The translations under genes and the position numbers were made by a program. This document shows, one piece after another, positions 9,419-17,345 of a DNA stretch of 64,000 nucleotides. Each line of letters opens with the position of its first letter. Within the stretch, counting starts at the first letter, position 1. The notes below the pieces were generated by a model. The model made no database searches. It worked only from the letters and a program-made list of their open reading frames with translations, and was not told where the DNA came from. This DNA is from Sphingobacterium mizutaii (GTDB taxonomy: Bacteria > Bacteroidota > Bacteroidia > Sphingobacteriales > Sphingobacteriaceae): the NCBI RefSeq assembly GCF_900187125.1, contig NZ_LT906468.1, positions 1,240,001 through 1,304,000 of the forward strand. Reading direction: 5' to 3'.

Positions 9419-10567
9419 ATGAATTACAAATTTGCAACCAAGGCAATTCATGCCGGACAGGAGGCAGATCCTACAACGGGCGCAGTGATGACGCCGATAT
9501 ACCAAACCTCTACTTACCAACAGAAAGCACCGGGAGACCATAAAGGTTATGAGTACTCACGTGGTACAAACCCTACGCGTAAAGCGCTAGAGGATTGTAT
9601 TGCGGCATTGGAAAATGGTAAGTTTGGTTTAGCATTCTCTTCAGGGATGGCGGCAACAGACTGTGTTTTGCGTTTGTTGAAAGCAGGAGATGAAGTTGTT
9701 ACCGGTGATGACCTGTACGGTGGATCCTACCGTATTTTCACGAAAGTTTATGAACCTCTTGGGATTAAATTTAAGTTTGTCAATACTTCCGATGTAAAAG
9801 CAGTAGAAGAAGCTATTACAGACAAAACCAAGTTGATCTGGGTAGAAACTCCAACAAATCCGACATTGAAGTTAGCAGACATCGAAGCTATTGGAAAGGT
9901 CGCAAAAGCGAAAAATATCCTTTACGCTGTCGACAATACATTTGCCTCTCCATATCTTCAGAACCCATTGGACCTAGGCGCTGATATCGTGATGCACTCG
10001 GTAACCAAATATCTTGGTGGTCACTCTGATGTAGTGATGGGGGCTTTGGTCATGAACGATGAAGACTTATACAAACAATTATGGTTTTATTATAATGCAT
10101 GTGGTGGAACTCCAGGCCCTCAAGATGCATTCTTAGTGCTACGTGGTATCAAAACCTTGCACCTTCGTATGAAGGCTCATTGTGAGAACGGTAGAAAAGT
10201 AGCAGAATATTTAAAGAACCATCCTAAAGTAGAGAAAATCTATTGGCCAGGATTTGAAGACCATCCGGGACATGATGTTGCCAAGAAACAAATGAGAGAT
10301 TTTGGTGGCATGGTGTCTATCGTGATCAAAGGTGCTGATTTGGCAGAAACGTTCCGCGTAGCATCTGGCTTCAAGGTATTTACTTTGGCTGAATCATTGG
10401 GTGGTGTTGAATCCTTGATCAATCACCCAGCAACAATGACCCATGGCTCAATTCCAAAAGAAACCAGAGAAAAAGTAGGGGTAGTCGATAATCTTTTGCG
10501 CCTTTCGGTAGGGGTAGAAGATGCCGAAGACTTGATCGCTGATTTAGAACAAGCCTTATCGCGTTAA
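9419..10567 (+). CDS. Cystathionine gamma-synthase family PLP enzyme
   Basis: A cytoplasmic PLP enzyme of the Cys/Met metabolism class (gamma-synthase, gamma-lyase or O-acetylhomoserine sulfhydrylase). The PLP lysine is K197 in SVTKYLGGHSDVV; the family features YEYSRGTNPTRKALE, SSGMAAT, VETPTNPTLK and VDNTFASPYLQNPLDLGAD are all present. The length of 382 is standard for tetrameric CGS/CGL. The sequence cannot tell synthase from lyase: the QNPLDLGADIVMHS region is shared. It lies 28 bases after the epimerase-like gene and may be part of the proS operon. Confidence 0.88.
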   Translation: MNYKFATKAIHAGQEADPTTGAVMTPIYQTSTYQQKAPGDHKGYEYSRGTNPTRKALEDCIAALENGKFGLAFSSGMAATDCVLRLLKAGDEVVTGDDLYGGSYRIFTKVYEPLGIKFKFVNTSDVKAVEEAITDKTKLIWVETPTNPTLKLADIEAIGKVAKAKNILYAVDNTFASPYLQNPLDLGADIVMHSVTKYLGGHSDVVMGALVMNDEDLYKQLWFYYNACGGTPGPQDAFLVLRGIKTLHLRMKAHCENGRKVAEYLKNHPKVEKIYWPGFEDHPGHDVAKKQMRDFGGMVSIVIKGADLAETFRVASGFKVFTLAESLGGVESLINHPATMTHGSIPKETREKVGVVDNLLRLSVGVEDAEDLIADLEQALSR

Positions 10568-10588
10568 TTTATTGTAATTATTATTTTA

Positions 10589-10614
10589 TTTGCACACAGA
10601 CTTTTGTACATTTG
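10589..10614 (+). promoter_or_regulatory. Promoter -7 element TACATTTG for the 84-residue membrane protein
   Basis: TACATTTG at 10607-10614 matches TAnnTTTG. The -33 side is weak: a TTTT lies 19 bases upstream. The start codon is 28 bases downstream of the element, and AGGAGA at 10626-10631 can act as a ribosome binding site. Confidence 0.5.
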
Positions 10615-10641
10615 TGCAGCTTTAATAGGAGATTATCAATT

Positions 10642-10896
10642 ATGGAAAATACAACTGTAGAAAGACCAGCAAAACATACGGACAATAATGCAAACCGTAC
10701 TGAATATTATGTATCATTAACTATTGCCATCGTTATCGGCTTAGTAGGCGTGTTTATTCGTTTTGTACCGGATGTAATCCCTGCGTTGGATCAATTAGGA
10801 TCCGTATTCTCATGGATCGCTAACATTGCACTTATCGTTGCTTCTTTCTTAGCATTCAAAGTTGTTTTTGCAATCTTAGGATTCAGCAAAAAGTAA
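10642..10896 (+). CDS. Small two-span membrane protein, unknown function
   Basis: An 84-residue protein starting at the ATG at 10642, which has AGGAGA a suitable distance upstream; the longer frame from 10612 would overlap the -7 element. After a polar N-terminus (METTVE-like, about 25 residues) there are two membrane segments (YVSLTIAIVIGLVGVFIRFV and ANIALIVASFLAFKVVFAIL). No family was recognised. It has its own promoter element and a strong terminator, so it is a single-gene unit. Confidence 0.7.
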   Translation: MENTTVERPAKHTDNNANRTEYYVSLTIAIVIGLVGVFIRFVPDVIPALDQLGSVFSWIANIALIVASFLAFKVVFAILGFSKK

Positions 10897-10913
10897 TTGC
10901 AAAGATATCATAC

Positions 10914-10953
10914 AAAAAGAGAGGGCTAAACAGATGTTTAGCCCTCTCTTTTT
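10914..10953 (+). terminator. Rho-independent terminator
   Basis: The stem AAAAAGAGAGGGCTAAAC pairs with GTTTAGCCCTCTCTTTTT around a short loop, followed by a T run. It ends the small membrane protein gene and is symmetrical enough to work in both directions. Confidence 0.9.
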
Positions 10954-10954
10954 G

Positions 10955-10989
10955 TAGTATTTAGTAGTAAGTATTTAGTATTTAGACCT
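10955..10989 (+). repeat. TAGTATT-type 7-base repeat array (5 units)
   Basis: Five consecutive phased 7-mers: TAGTATT, TAGTAGT, AAGTATT, TAGTATT, TAGACCT. It begins right after the terminator and faces an inverted array at 11064-11110. Confidence 0.75.
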
Positions 10990-11025
10990 AAGGCTAACAG
11001 TAGGAACTATCAGTAGGAAAAGATA

Positions 11026-11053
11026 AAGGGGCAATGAAAATTGCCCCTTTATT
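11026..11053. terminator. Hairpin terminator
   Basis: ATAAAGGGGCAAT and ATTGCCCCTTTAT pair around GAAA. It lies between the two inverted 7-base arrays and can terminate transcription from the minus-strand gene at 11108-11536. Confidence 0.8.
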
Positions 11054-11063
11054 AATACGCTTA

Positions 11064-11110
11064 GTGTCTAAATACTAAATACTTTATACTAAATACTAAA
11101 CTAGATACTA
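11064..11110 (-). repeat. TAGTATT-type 7-base repeat array, inverted (about 6 units)
   Basis: Read on the plus strand as GTGTCTA AATACTA AATACTT TATACTA AATACTA, the reverse complement of the array at 10955. The last bases, CTA at 11108-11110, are the TAG stop codon of the adjacent membrane protein gene, so the array overlaps the end of the coding sequence. Confidence 0.75.
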
Positions 11111-11536
11111 GTTAAAAATCGACCAAGTAGACCAAGGTATTCTTGAAAGGATCAATACTAATCCTAGGATATAGTAAATTAGGACTGTTTTGTTAGCGGC
11201 TTTCTGGTCTGCTAATTTCTTAGCCTTTGAGTATCCCATTGTAATCAATACAATACCTAAGATCATCATAATTGGATGCTCCAAAAAGTATAATCTAGCT
11301 CCGCTATTTTTCATGTTTTCTCCTGAAAAGCTACTTAATCCCAGTGGAGAAGTGAAGTATAATACCAATCCAATCACTAATTGAAGGTGTCCACTGATTA
11401 ACCCGATTAAAGCGATTTTACGGTTGTAAGGTTTGTTTCCTGAGTAATTAACAAGTGTAATAATGATTGCAATTACCAACGCTATTAACAATACAATAGC
11501 TAAAGTTGAGTGTAGATGTTTCATTCCTGTAAGCAT
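11108..11536 (-). CDS. Four-span membrane protein with conserved-looking histidines
   Basis: A 142-residue protein with four hydrophobic segments (about 9-29, 40-62, 88-104, 118-136). Histidines lie near membrane ends (KHLHS, SGHLQL, LEHPIMM), which is the pattern of a small heme b protein; Bacteroidota relatives are sometimes labelled cytochrome B, but this is recollection, not proof. A -7 element TATATTTG (minus strand, 11558-11565) lies 21 bases upstream, inside the gap after the M28 peptidase gene. A second ATG four codons in (11524) is possible. Confidence 0.65.
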   Translation of the reverse strand: MLTGMKHLHSTLAIVLLIALVIAIIITLVNYSGNKPYNRKIALIGLISGHLQLVIGLVLYFTSPLGLSSFSGENMKNSGARLYFLEHPIMMILGIVLITMGYSKAKKLADQKAANKTVLIYYILGLVLILSRIPWSTWSIFN

Positions 11537-11557
11537 AGTTTCAATTATATAATATCA

Positions 11558-11565
11558 CAAATATA
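11558..11565 (-). promoter_or_regulatory. -7 promoter element TATATTTG
   Basis: Exact match to TAnnTTTG upstream of the four-span membrane protein. It abuts the stop codon of the M28 peptidase, giving the small gene its own possible promoter. Confidence 0.4.
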
Positions 11566-13233
11566 CTATTTTGAAAGGCGTTTGTCGCCTATTTCTTTAA
11601 ACTCTGATTTTGCTTTAAAGTTAGGGAAAATTGTATCCATACTTAAAGTGTAGCCAATATCAAAGAATAACTGGATGTCGGCGATGATTCCATCGAAGTT
11701 CCAGTTGTCATCTAGTTCATCTGTCACGGCATGATAACGGCCTGCTAATGCCTTCTGACGGTTCTTGATTACGGTTGTGTCCGATTCTAAGTAATCCCCA
11801 CCACTGCCCATATATAGGCCTGGTACACCTACTTTTACAAAGTTGAAATGGTCAGAACGGTAGAAACCACCACCTGTAGCACTTCCTTCTGGTACCATCT
11901 TGCGGTTAAATTTAGCTGCCGATAGGATGGCATAGTCTTCCAATTCTGTCTGACCTGTTCCGGTAACACGGAAACCGTTCATAGCACCTACTGGATTGAA
12001 GGAGTCCATATTAATATTGGCAACAGTTTTGTTCAATGGGAATACAGGGTTTTCAGCATAATATTGAGAGCCTAATAGTCCTTGCTCTTCAGCGGTAACC
12101 GCCAAGAAAACTACAGAACGCTCTGGTTGAACCTTTGCTGCTTTAAAAGCTTTTGCTATTTCAAACAATGCCGCAACGCCAGTGGCATTGTCCATCGCTC
12201 CATTGAAAATAGAGTCGCCATTGCTAGCTTCACCAATTCCTAAGTGATCCCAGTGAGCGGTATAGATAATAGTTTCATCAGGCCTTTTGGAGCCTTTGAT
12301 CATCCCTAGGACGTTATTTGATTTAGACTCCCTGAAGCTGTTTGCTAATTTTACACTGGTAGTCACATTCAATGGAACGGCCTTAAATCCTGGTTTTTTA
12401 GCTTGTTCCATCAAGTCTGCATTCAATCCGCCCAATTGGAAAAGTTTCTTTGCAGTTTCATTGCTAACCCATCCTTGGAACTTGCTTAGGTTGGCACCTT
12501 TGTTTTCTGGTACCAAGGATAATCTTGGTCCTGTCCAACCACTTCTTACCACATTCCAGCCATAACTAGCCGCTTCTGTTTCATGGATCAACAAGATACC
12601 TGCTGCTCCTTGGCGGGATGCTTCTTCGAATTTATAGATCCAACGACCGTAATAGGTCATGGTATCGGCTTTGAATAAAGTTTTATCATAACGTCCGGGG
12701 TCAGAAACCATTACGACAACGGTTTTTCCTTTTACGTCAAGGCCTTCATAGTCATTCCATTTATATTCAGGTGCTACGATTCCAAATCCAGCAAACACCA
12801 ATTCGGTATTTTCAACATCGATGTTTTCTGCCATTTGCGGTGTGCCTATTACATAATCGTCTAGGTATTTTGCTGATAAATCGCCGTTTTTACCTTTAAA
12901 GGTCAATGTTGGATTTACAGGTTTAGAACTTATTTCCACCATCGGGACCTCTTGGAAATAGGAGTCGCCATTTCCTGGATCTAAGCCAAGGGCTTTATAT
13001 TGTTCTTGAATGTAATTTACGGTAATGGTGTCACCCTTGCTGAAAGGTAGGCGACCCATGAATTCATCGGAAGAAAGTTTAGCGACATAAGCTTTGTAGC
13101 TATCTTCAGTGATCGCAGCAATCGCTGTCGAGTCTAAACTGTTTTTGTCATAGGAAGAACTATCGCTCCCTGATTTACAAGATGCAAGTCCGAGTAATAA
13201 GGCTGCACTAATAAATAGTTTGTTGTTCATCAT
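11566..13233 (-). CDS. M28 family metallopeptidase, lipoprotein
   Basis: A 555-residue zinc aminopeptidase-type enzyme anchored to the envelope. The lipoprotein signal is MMNNKLFISAALLLGLASC. A PA domain insert (about 135-250) precedes the M28 catalytic domain. Zinc and catalytic elements can be read in order: HWDHLG (first zinc His), NGAMDNATGVA (bridging Asp), AEEQGLLGS (Glu pair, general base and zinc ligand), NMDS (Asp) and RSDHFNF (last His). All key residues appear intact. Likely role: periplasmic or surface peptide degradation. It is followed by the four-span membrane gene after 29 bases. Confidence 0.9.
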   Translation of the reverse strand: MMNNKLFISAALLLGLASCKSGSDSSSYDKNSLDSTAIAAITEDSYKAYVAKLSSDEFMGRLPFSKGDTITVNYIQEQYKALGLDPGNGDSYFQEVPMVEISSKPVNPTLTFKGKNGDLSAKYLDDYVIGTPQMAENIDVENTELVFAGFGIVAPEYKWNDYEGLDVKGKTVVVMVSDPGRYDKTLFKADTMTYYGRWIYKFEEASRQGAAGILLIHETEAASYGWNVVRSGWTGPRLSLVPENKGANLSKFQGWVSNETAKKLFQLGGLNADLMEQAKKPGFKAVPLNVTTSVKLANSFRESKSNNVLGMIKGSKRPDETIIYTAHWDHLGIGEASNGDSIFNGAMDNATGVAALFEIAKAFKAAKVQPERSVVFLAVTAEEQGLLGSQYYAENPVFPLNKTVANINMDSFNPVGAMNGFRVTGTGQTELEDYAILSAAKFNRKMVPEGSATGGGFYRSDHFNFVKVGVPGLYMGSGGDYLESDTTVIKNRQKALAGRYHAVTDELDDNWNFDGIIADIQLFFDIGYTLSMDTIFPNFKAKSEFKEIGDKRLSK

Positions 13234-13274
13234 GATTGTTGATTATCAATTTTAGATTATATGGTTATCGCAAT

Positions 13275-13901
13275 TTAAGAATTTGATTCCATTTCGATCG
13301 GTTTTACCTCAGCGATCGGGTGAAATAGATAAATTCGCTGTGTTTTTACTTCCAAACACTTATATCTTTTCCGCAATCGCTCCAATTTCTGGAAAACCCT
13401 GCCGTTTTTAATGCTGAAATAACTATTGAATTCAATGGTATCAATCGTTACGGTTTCAAATTCTGACTTATCATAAGATTTAAGGACCTTATATAAGGTC
13501 AAGTCCGTACAACTAGAAGCTGCCGGATTGTCCATGTATTTGACCAATGCCAAAGTGATGTCTTCGGGAAACAGATTCAATTTAAGGAATGCATCCATTA
13601 AACTCTTGAAGTTGTTTTTCCATTCCTTTCCATGGGGTTTTACCTTGTTCTTATGCTGTTGCCAAGTTTTGAGATGAGCAAACTCATGTACGGTCGTAAT
13701 CAAAAAAGAATAGGGATTCAGATCGTGGTTGATAGTGATCTGATGGGGTTCGTTTTTGAAAGGCGAACGGTAATCTCCCAGTTTGGATGCTCTGGAACGA
13801 GTCACCTTAAACCTACAGGCAGTATCATTGATCCATTCTGAAATGATAGGGGCTGCGGTAGACGGGATATACTTACTTAACTGTTTGCTAAAATCAGGCA
13901 T
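13275..13901 (-). CDS. SprT-like zinc metalloprotease domain protein
   Basis: A 208-residue cytoplasmic protein from the ATG at 13899-13901. The metalloprotease helix VHEFAHLKTWQQH (H72, E73, H76) is intact, and a SprT-like lead-in (TINHDLNPYSFLITTVHEFAHL) precedes it. The usual C-terminal zinc ribbon of SprT is not present as a CxxC pair; a single Cys in TYKCLEV-like context remains. Relatives are linked to DNA-protein crosslink repair in eukaryotes (Spartan), but the bacterial role is unclear. A TTG start three codons upstream is less likely. Confidence 0.8.
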   Translation of the reverse strand: MPDFSKQLSKYIPSTAAPIISEWINDTACRFKVTRSRASKLGDYRSPFKNEPHQITINHDLNPYSFLITTVHEFAHLKTWQQHKNKVKPHGKEWKNNFKSLMDAFLKLNLFPEDITLALVKYMDNPAASSCTDLTLYKVLKSYDKSEFETVTIDTIEFNSYFSIKNGRVFQKLERLRKRYKCLEVKTQRIYLFHPIAEVKPIEMESNS

Positions 13902-14050
13902 GAAATACAAACATATCAGTTTTTTAGAGATTTCAGAATATTAATGCCTTAATTTTAGCTTGGGATGAGAATTATTTATATTTGATGAGGAACAGCATGT
14001 TAGGGATTAAATGGACTATTTCAACATGTTGCTAAAGCACAAAGGAGCGA

Positions 14051-15703
14051 ATGTTAAGCAAACTACAGATAAAAAACTATGCATTGATTGATGCATTGGA
14101 CATTAATTTCGACGACAAACTCAATATCATAACAGGTGAAACTGGAGCGGGTAAATCCATTATTATGGGTGCTCTAGGTTTAATCTTGGGCAATAGGGCC
14201 GAGAGTAAGCATTTCTTCGATGAATCAAGGAAATGTATCATCGAAGGTCACTTCTATATCAAAGACTATAACCTTCAAGATCTTTTCAATTCTTTGGACC
14301 TGGACTATGAGGATACCAGTCTGATCCGAAGAGAACTCCATGCCGATGGCAAATCAAGAGCTTTTGTCAATGATACCCCTGTAACCTTGCAAACGCTTAA
14401 GGTCCTAGGGGAGAAGTTGATCGATATTCACTCCCAGCATGCTACTTTGCAAATCAATACAGAATCTTTCCAGTTATTGGTATTGGATACGGTTGCACAA
14501 AACCAATCTGTACTTGCTGACTATAAAAAGAAATACCAAGAATATAAACGTACAGTCGCTGAACTCAAGCAATTGGAAGAAGATTTGGCAAAGGCTCGTT
14601 CGGAATCCGATTATCAGCAATTTGTTTTCAACGAATTGGAACAAGCCAATCTTCAAGATCAAGAACAAGAAGGGTTAGAAGCTGAACAGTCTCAACTGGA
14701 AAATGCCGAAGAGATAAAACGCCATTTCCATGCGGCAAGTTCTGAGCTTCAGATTGGTGAAATCAATGTGTTGGATAGCTTAAAGCAAGCATTGAGTTCC
14801 TTGCAGAATGGTGCCCGTTATCTACCATCTTCAGAATCCCTTGTCGACAGATTGCAGAGTAGTTTGATCGAATTGAAGGATCTAAGTGCTGAAGTAGAAC
14901 AGGTAGCAGAGGGGATCAGCATGGATGAAGAGCGCTTGAGCATCGTGAATGAAAGGCTCTCCATTTTATATGATCTGCAAAAGAAGCATCGCGTTACTAC
15001 TGTAAAAGAGCTCTTGGAATTAAAACAAGACTTGGAAAACAAATTACAAGCTACGGATTCTCAAGGTGAGCAGATTGAAGTGTTAAAGGTTAAAATTGAA
15101 AAACTGCATCAGGAAATAGCCAAGTTGGCCGATCAATTGACCAAAAACAGGAGCAAGGCAACCAAGATCGTAGAGAAGGAAGTTCAAGAGGTTCTGTCCA
15201 GAGTTGGAATGCCACATGCCCAATTGAATGTTGAACTCAATAAACTATCGGATTTCAAATCAACTGGTCAAGATGAGGTTTCCTTTCTGTTTTCTGCCAA
15301 CAAAGGGCAAGCTTTGCAGCCTATCCATCGGGTAGCCTCTGGCGGTGAACTTTCTAGGGTGATGCTGGCCATTAAATCCTTGGTCGCTAAAACATCAGCT
15401 TTGCCGACTATTATCTTTGATGAAATCGATACAGGAATATCTGGAGAAGTAGCCTTAAGGGTAGGGGAATTGATGGAAGAACTAGCCGAGAATATGCAAG
15501 TGATCAGTATTACTCACTTACCGCAGATTGCTTCACAAGGGAATAGTCACTTTAAAGTATATAAGGAGGATAAGGGCAATAAAACGAAATCTAATATTGT
15601 GTTGATGAATGAAGAGGAGAGGGTCTTGGAGATAGCACAAATGTTGAGCGGTGCCAATCCGGAAGATACGGCAATACAACATGCCAAAGAAATGTTGAAA
15701 TAA
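14051..15703 (+). CDS. recN: DNA repair protein RecN
   Basis: SMC-like ATPase used in double-strand break repair. The 550-residue protein begins MLSKLQIKNYALID, has Walker A GETGAGKS (residues 29-36), a long central coiled coil (about 150-370) and a C-terminal ABC signature (VASGGELSRVMLAIKS) with Walker B TIIFDEIDTGISGEVA and the His switch ISITHLPQIAS. The full domain set is present at the normal length. A good RBS, AAAGGAG, lies just upstream of the ATG. Confidence 0.95.
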   Translation: MLSKLQIKNYALIDALDINFDDKLNIITGETGAGKSIIMGALGLILGNRAESKHFFDESRKCIIEGHFYIKDYNLQDLFNSLDLDYEDTSLIRRELHADGKSRAFVNDTPVTLQTLKVLGEKLIDIHSQHATLQINTESFQLLVLDTVAQNQSVLADYKKKYQEYKRTVAELKQLEEDLAKARSESDYQQFVFNELEQANLQDQEQEGLEAEQSQLENAEEIKRHFHAASSELQIGEINVLDSLKQALSSLQNGARYLPSSESLVDRLQSSLIELKDLSAEVEQVAEGISMDEERLSIVNERLSILYDLQKKHRVTTVKELLELKQDLENKLQATDSQGEQIEVLKVKIEKLHQEIAKLADQLTKNRSKATKIVEKEVQEVLSRVGMPHAQLNVELNKLSDFKSTGQDEVSFLFSANKGQALQPIHRVASGGELSRVMLAIKSLVAKTSALPTIIFDEIDTGISGEVALRVGELMEELAENMQVISITHLPQIASQGNSHFKVYKEDKGNKTKSNIVLMNEEERVLEIAQMLSGANPEDTAIQHAKEMLK

Positions 15704-15705
15704 AG

Positions 15706-15737
15706 AAAAAGGGGCACGATCAATCATGCCCCTTTTC
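15706..15737. terminator. Bidirectional terminator after recN
   Basis: AAAAAGGGGCA and TGCCCCTTTT form the stem around CGATCAATCA. It serves recN and the convergent lipoprotein gene at 15744. Confidence 0.85.
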
Positions 15738-15743
15738 TATATC

Positions 15744-16151
15744 TTAGTTACCAACGTCTGCATCGGTTAATACAATCTTAACGCGCATAGCTTTTGGAGG
15801 AGTATTGCCTGACAAATTCTCTGCGGTTAGAAAAACCTTTCCTACAGAATAAGCGGCATTATAACCAAAGCCAAATAATTTTTCTGAAGGGATGTTGTGG
15901 AATGTTCCAGTTTGGTCTTCAAACTGAATGGCCACACTAACGTGTCCATCTTCATAATAAACATCATCAAGATCTGGTACTGAAATAACAGCTTCAAAAA
16001 CACCAGTTGAAACCCTATCCCAGTCACCTGGTGCCAATGGGTGATAATAACTTACCCCTGGTAAATAATTTGTCACATATTCCTTTGTACAAGAGCTAAA
16101 GCTTACTAAAGAAGCTGTACCAATTGCGAGTGCTAATAAAAGTTTTTTCAT
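15744..16151 (-). CDS. Small lipoprotein, unknown function
   Basis: A 135-residue protein with a lipoprotein signal (MKKLLLALAIGTASLVSFSSC, lipobox FSSC). The mature part is acidic and beta-rich (VSVAIQFEDQTGTF, MRVKIVLTDAD). No family was recognised. Similar small lipoproteins with TKEY starts are common in Bacteroidota. It is isolated between recN and the two-component genes. Confidence 0.75.
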   Translation of the reverse strand: MKKLLLALAIGTASLVSFSSCTKEYVTNYLPGVSYYHPLAPGDWDRVSTGVFEAVISVPDLDDVYYEDGHVSVAIQFEDQTGTFHNIPSEKLFGFGYNAAYSVGKVFLTAENLSGNTPPKAMRVKIVLTDADVGN

Positions 16152-16286
16152 GAGTGGTAAAAGTTATTTTGTAAATAATTTCATTCTTCTTTCTTATTCA
16201 GACAGATAAACTGTAAGAAAGTTTAAAGAATGAAGCAAAAACATGACCACTTTTTGAAACTTTTATATAAAGGAAGACTTCAAGCC

Positions 16287-17345
16287 TTATTGTTTGATGT
16301 TTTTCAGGCGGTTAACCGAAAATATTTTGATGGCATTTCCTTCCTTAGTCAATAACTTTTCGTCCTTAAAATCGGCCAGCATCCTACTGATTGTCTCATT
16401 TGCTGTACCTGCTAAGGCCGCAAGATCATCTCGGGAAATCTTGATGGTGACTTCATCGGATTCAATGTCTGATTTCTCGGCAACATTCACCAAAGCATTG
16501 GCCACTCGCTTGCGGACAGAATCGTAGGCAAAGCCCAACATCTGCTCTTCTTTTTCACGAATGTTTTGAGAAAGGACCTTAATTAACTTAGAGGCAATTC
16601 CTGGCTTTTTGTACAGTAGTTCAAAGAAATTATCCTTATGGATCAAAGCGATTTCCGCATCTTCAAGCGTCGCAGAATTGTCCCCATACTTATCATTCAA
16701 TAAGACAGATTCTAAGCCGAAGAATTGGTTTTCTACATAGATGTTGGTGGAAAGTTCTCGACCGTCCTTATAGTTCAAGAAGCTGCGGACTTTCCCTTTC
16801 TTAATATAATATACATACACTGGTGTATCACCAGCTTCGTAAATAGTTTGTTTCTTTTTGATGTTCTTGATCCGGCCATGATCTGCCAGATCTTGCAATA
16901 GATAAGCTTGCTCTTGTTCGTCGAGCCTTAAGCTATCGATATTAGGAACAGCCTTGGTTTGTAACTGCGCACGCTTTTTGAAACGGCTTTCTATGGCGTT
17001 CAGTAATTCCATGTCGTCGAAAGGCTTGGTCAGGTAATCATCTGCTCCCATTTCCATGGCTTTGCGCAAGTCTGCTTTCTCGGTTTTGGCGGTAAGGAAA
17101 ATAAAGGGGATCTGTTGGGTATTTTCATGTTTGCTCAACATATAAAGTACGCCGTAGCCATCCAGTTCAGGCATCATGATATCACAAAGAATCAGATCTG
17201 GCTTATGTTTAATGGCCATATCTACTCCAGTTTTACCTTCTTCAGCTACCAATACAGAATATTCCCCGGTTAATTCCAATATTTCCGCTGTGCTCTCGCG
17301 AATGTCACTGTTGTCTTCGATTATTAATATTTTCCTCTTTTCCAT
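16287..17345 (-). CDS. Response regulator with CRP/FNR-type DNA-binding domain (REC-cNBD-HTH fusion)
   Basis: A 352-residue regulator. Residues 1-125 form a receiver domain with phospho-acceptor D55 in LILCDIMMPE, acidic pair E10/D11 and K in LTKPFDD. Residues about 150-260 form a cyclic-nucleotide-binding-type beta roll (IYEAGDTPVYVYYIKKGKVRSF). The C-terminus is a CRP/FNR winged helix-turn-helix: DDLAALAGTANETISRMLADF. The ETISR motif equals the FNR recognition helix that reads TTGAT half sites. The FNR iron-sulfur cysteines are absent, so any oxygen input must come from its kinase. The ATG overlaps the kinase stop by one base (TAATG). Similar fusions occur in Bacteroidota. Confidence 0.92.
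   Translation of the reverse strand: MEKRKILIIEDNSDIRESTAEILELTGEYSVLVAEEGKTGVDMAIKHKPDLILCDIMMPELDGYGVLYMLSKHENTQQIPFIFLTAKTEKADLRKAMEMGADDYLTKPFDDMELLNAIESRFKKRAQLQTKAVPNIDSLRLDEQEQAYLLQDLADHGRIKNIKKKQTIYEAGDTPVYVYYIKKGKVRSFLNYKDGRELSTNIYVENQFFGLESVLLNDKYGDNSATLEDAEIALIHKDNFFELLYKKPGIASKLIKVLSQNIREKEEQMLGFAYDSVRKRVANALVNVAEKSDIESDEVTIKISRDDLAALAGTANETISRMLADFKDEKLLTKEGNAIKIFSVNRLKNIKQ

Noticed and set aside
10589..10641. Longer start for the 84-residue membrane protein at 10612
   Set aside because: It overlaps the -7 element; the inner ATG has a good RBS.
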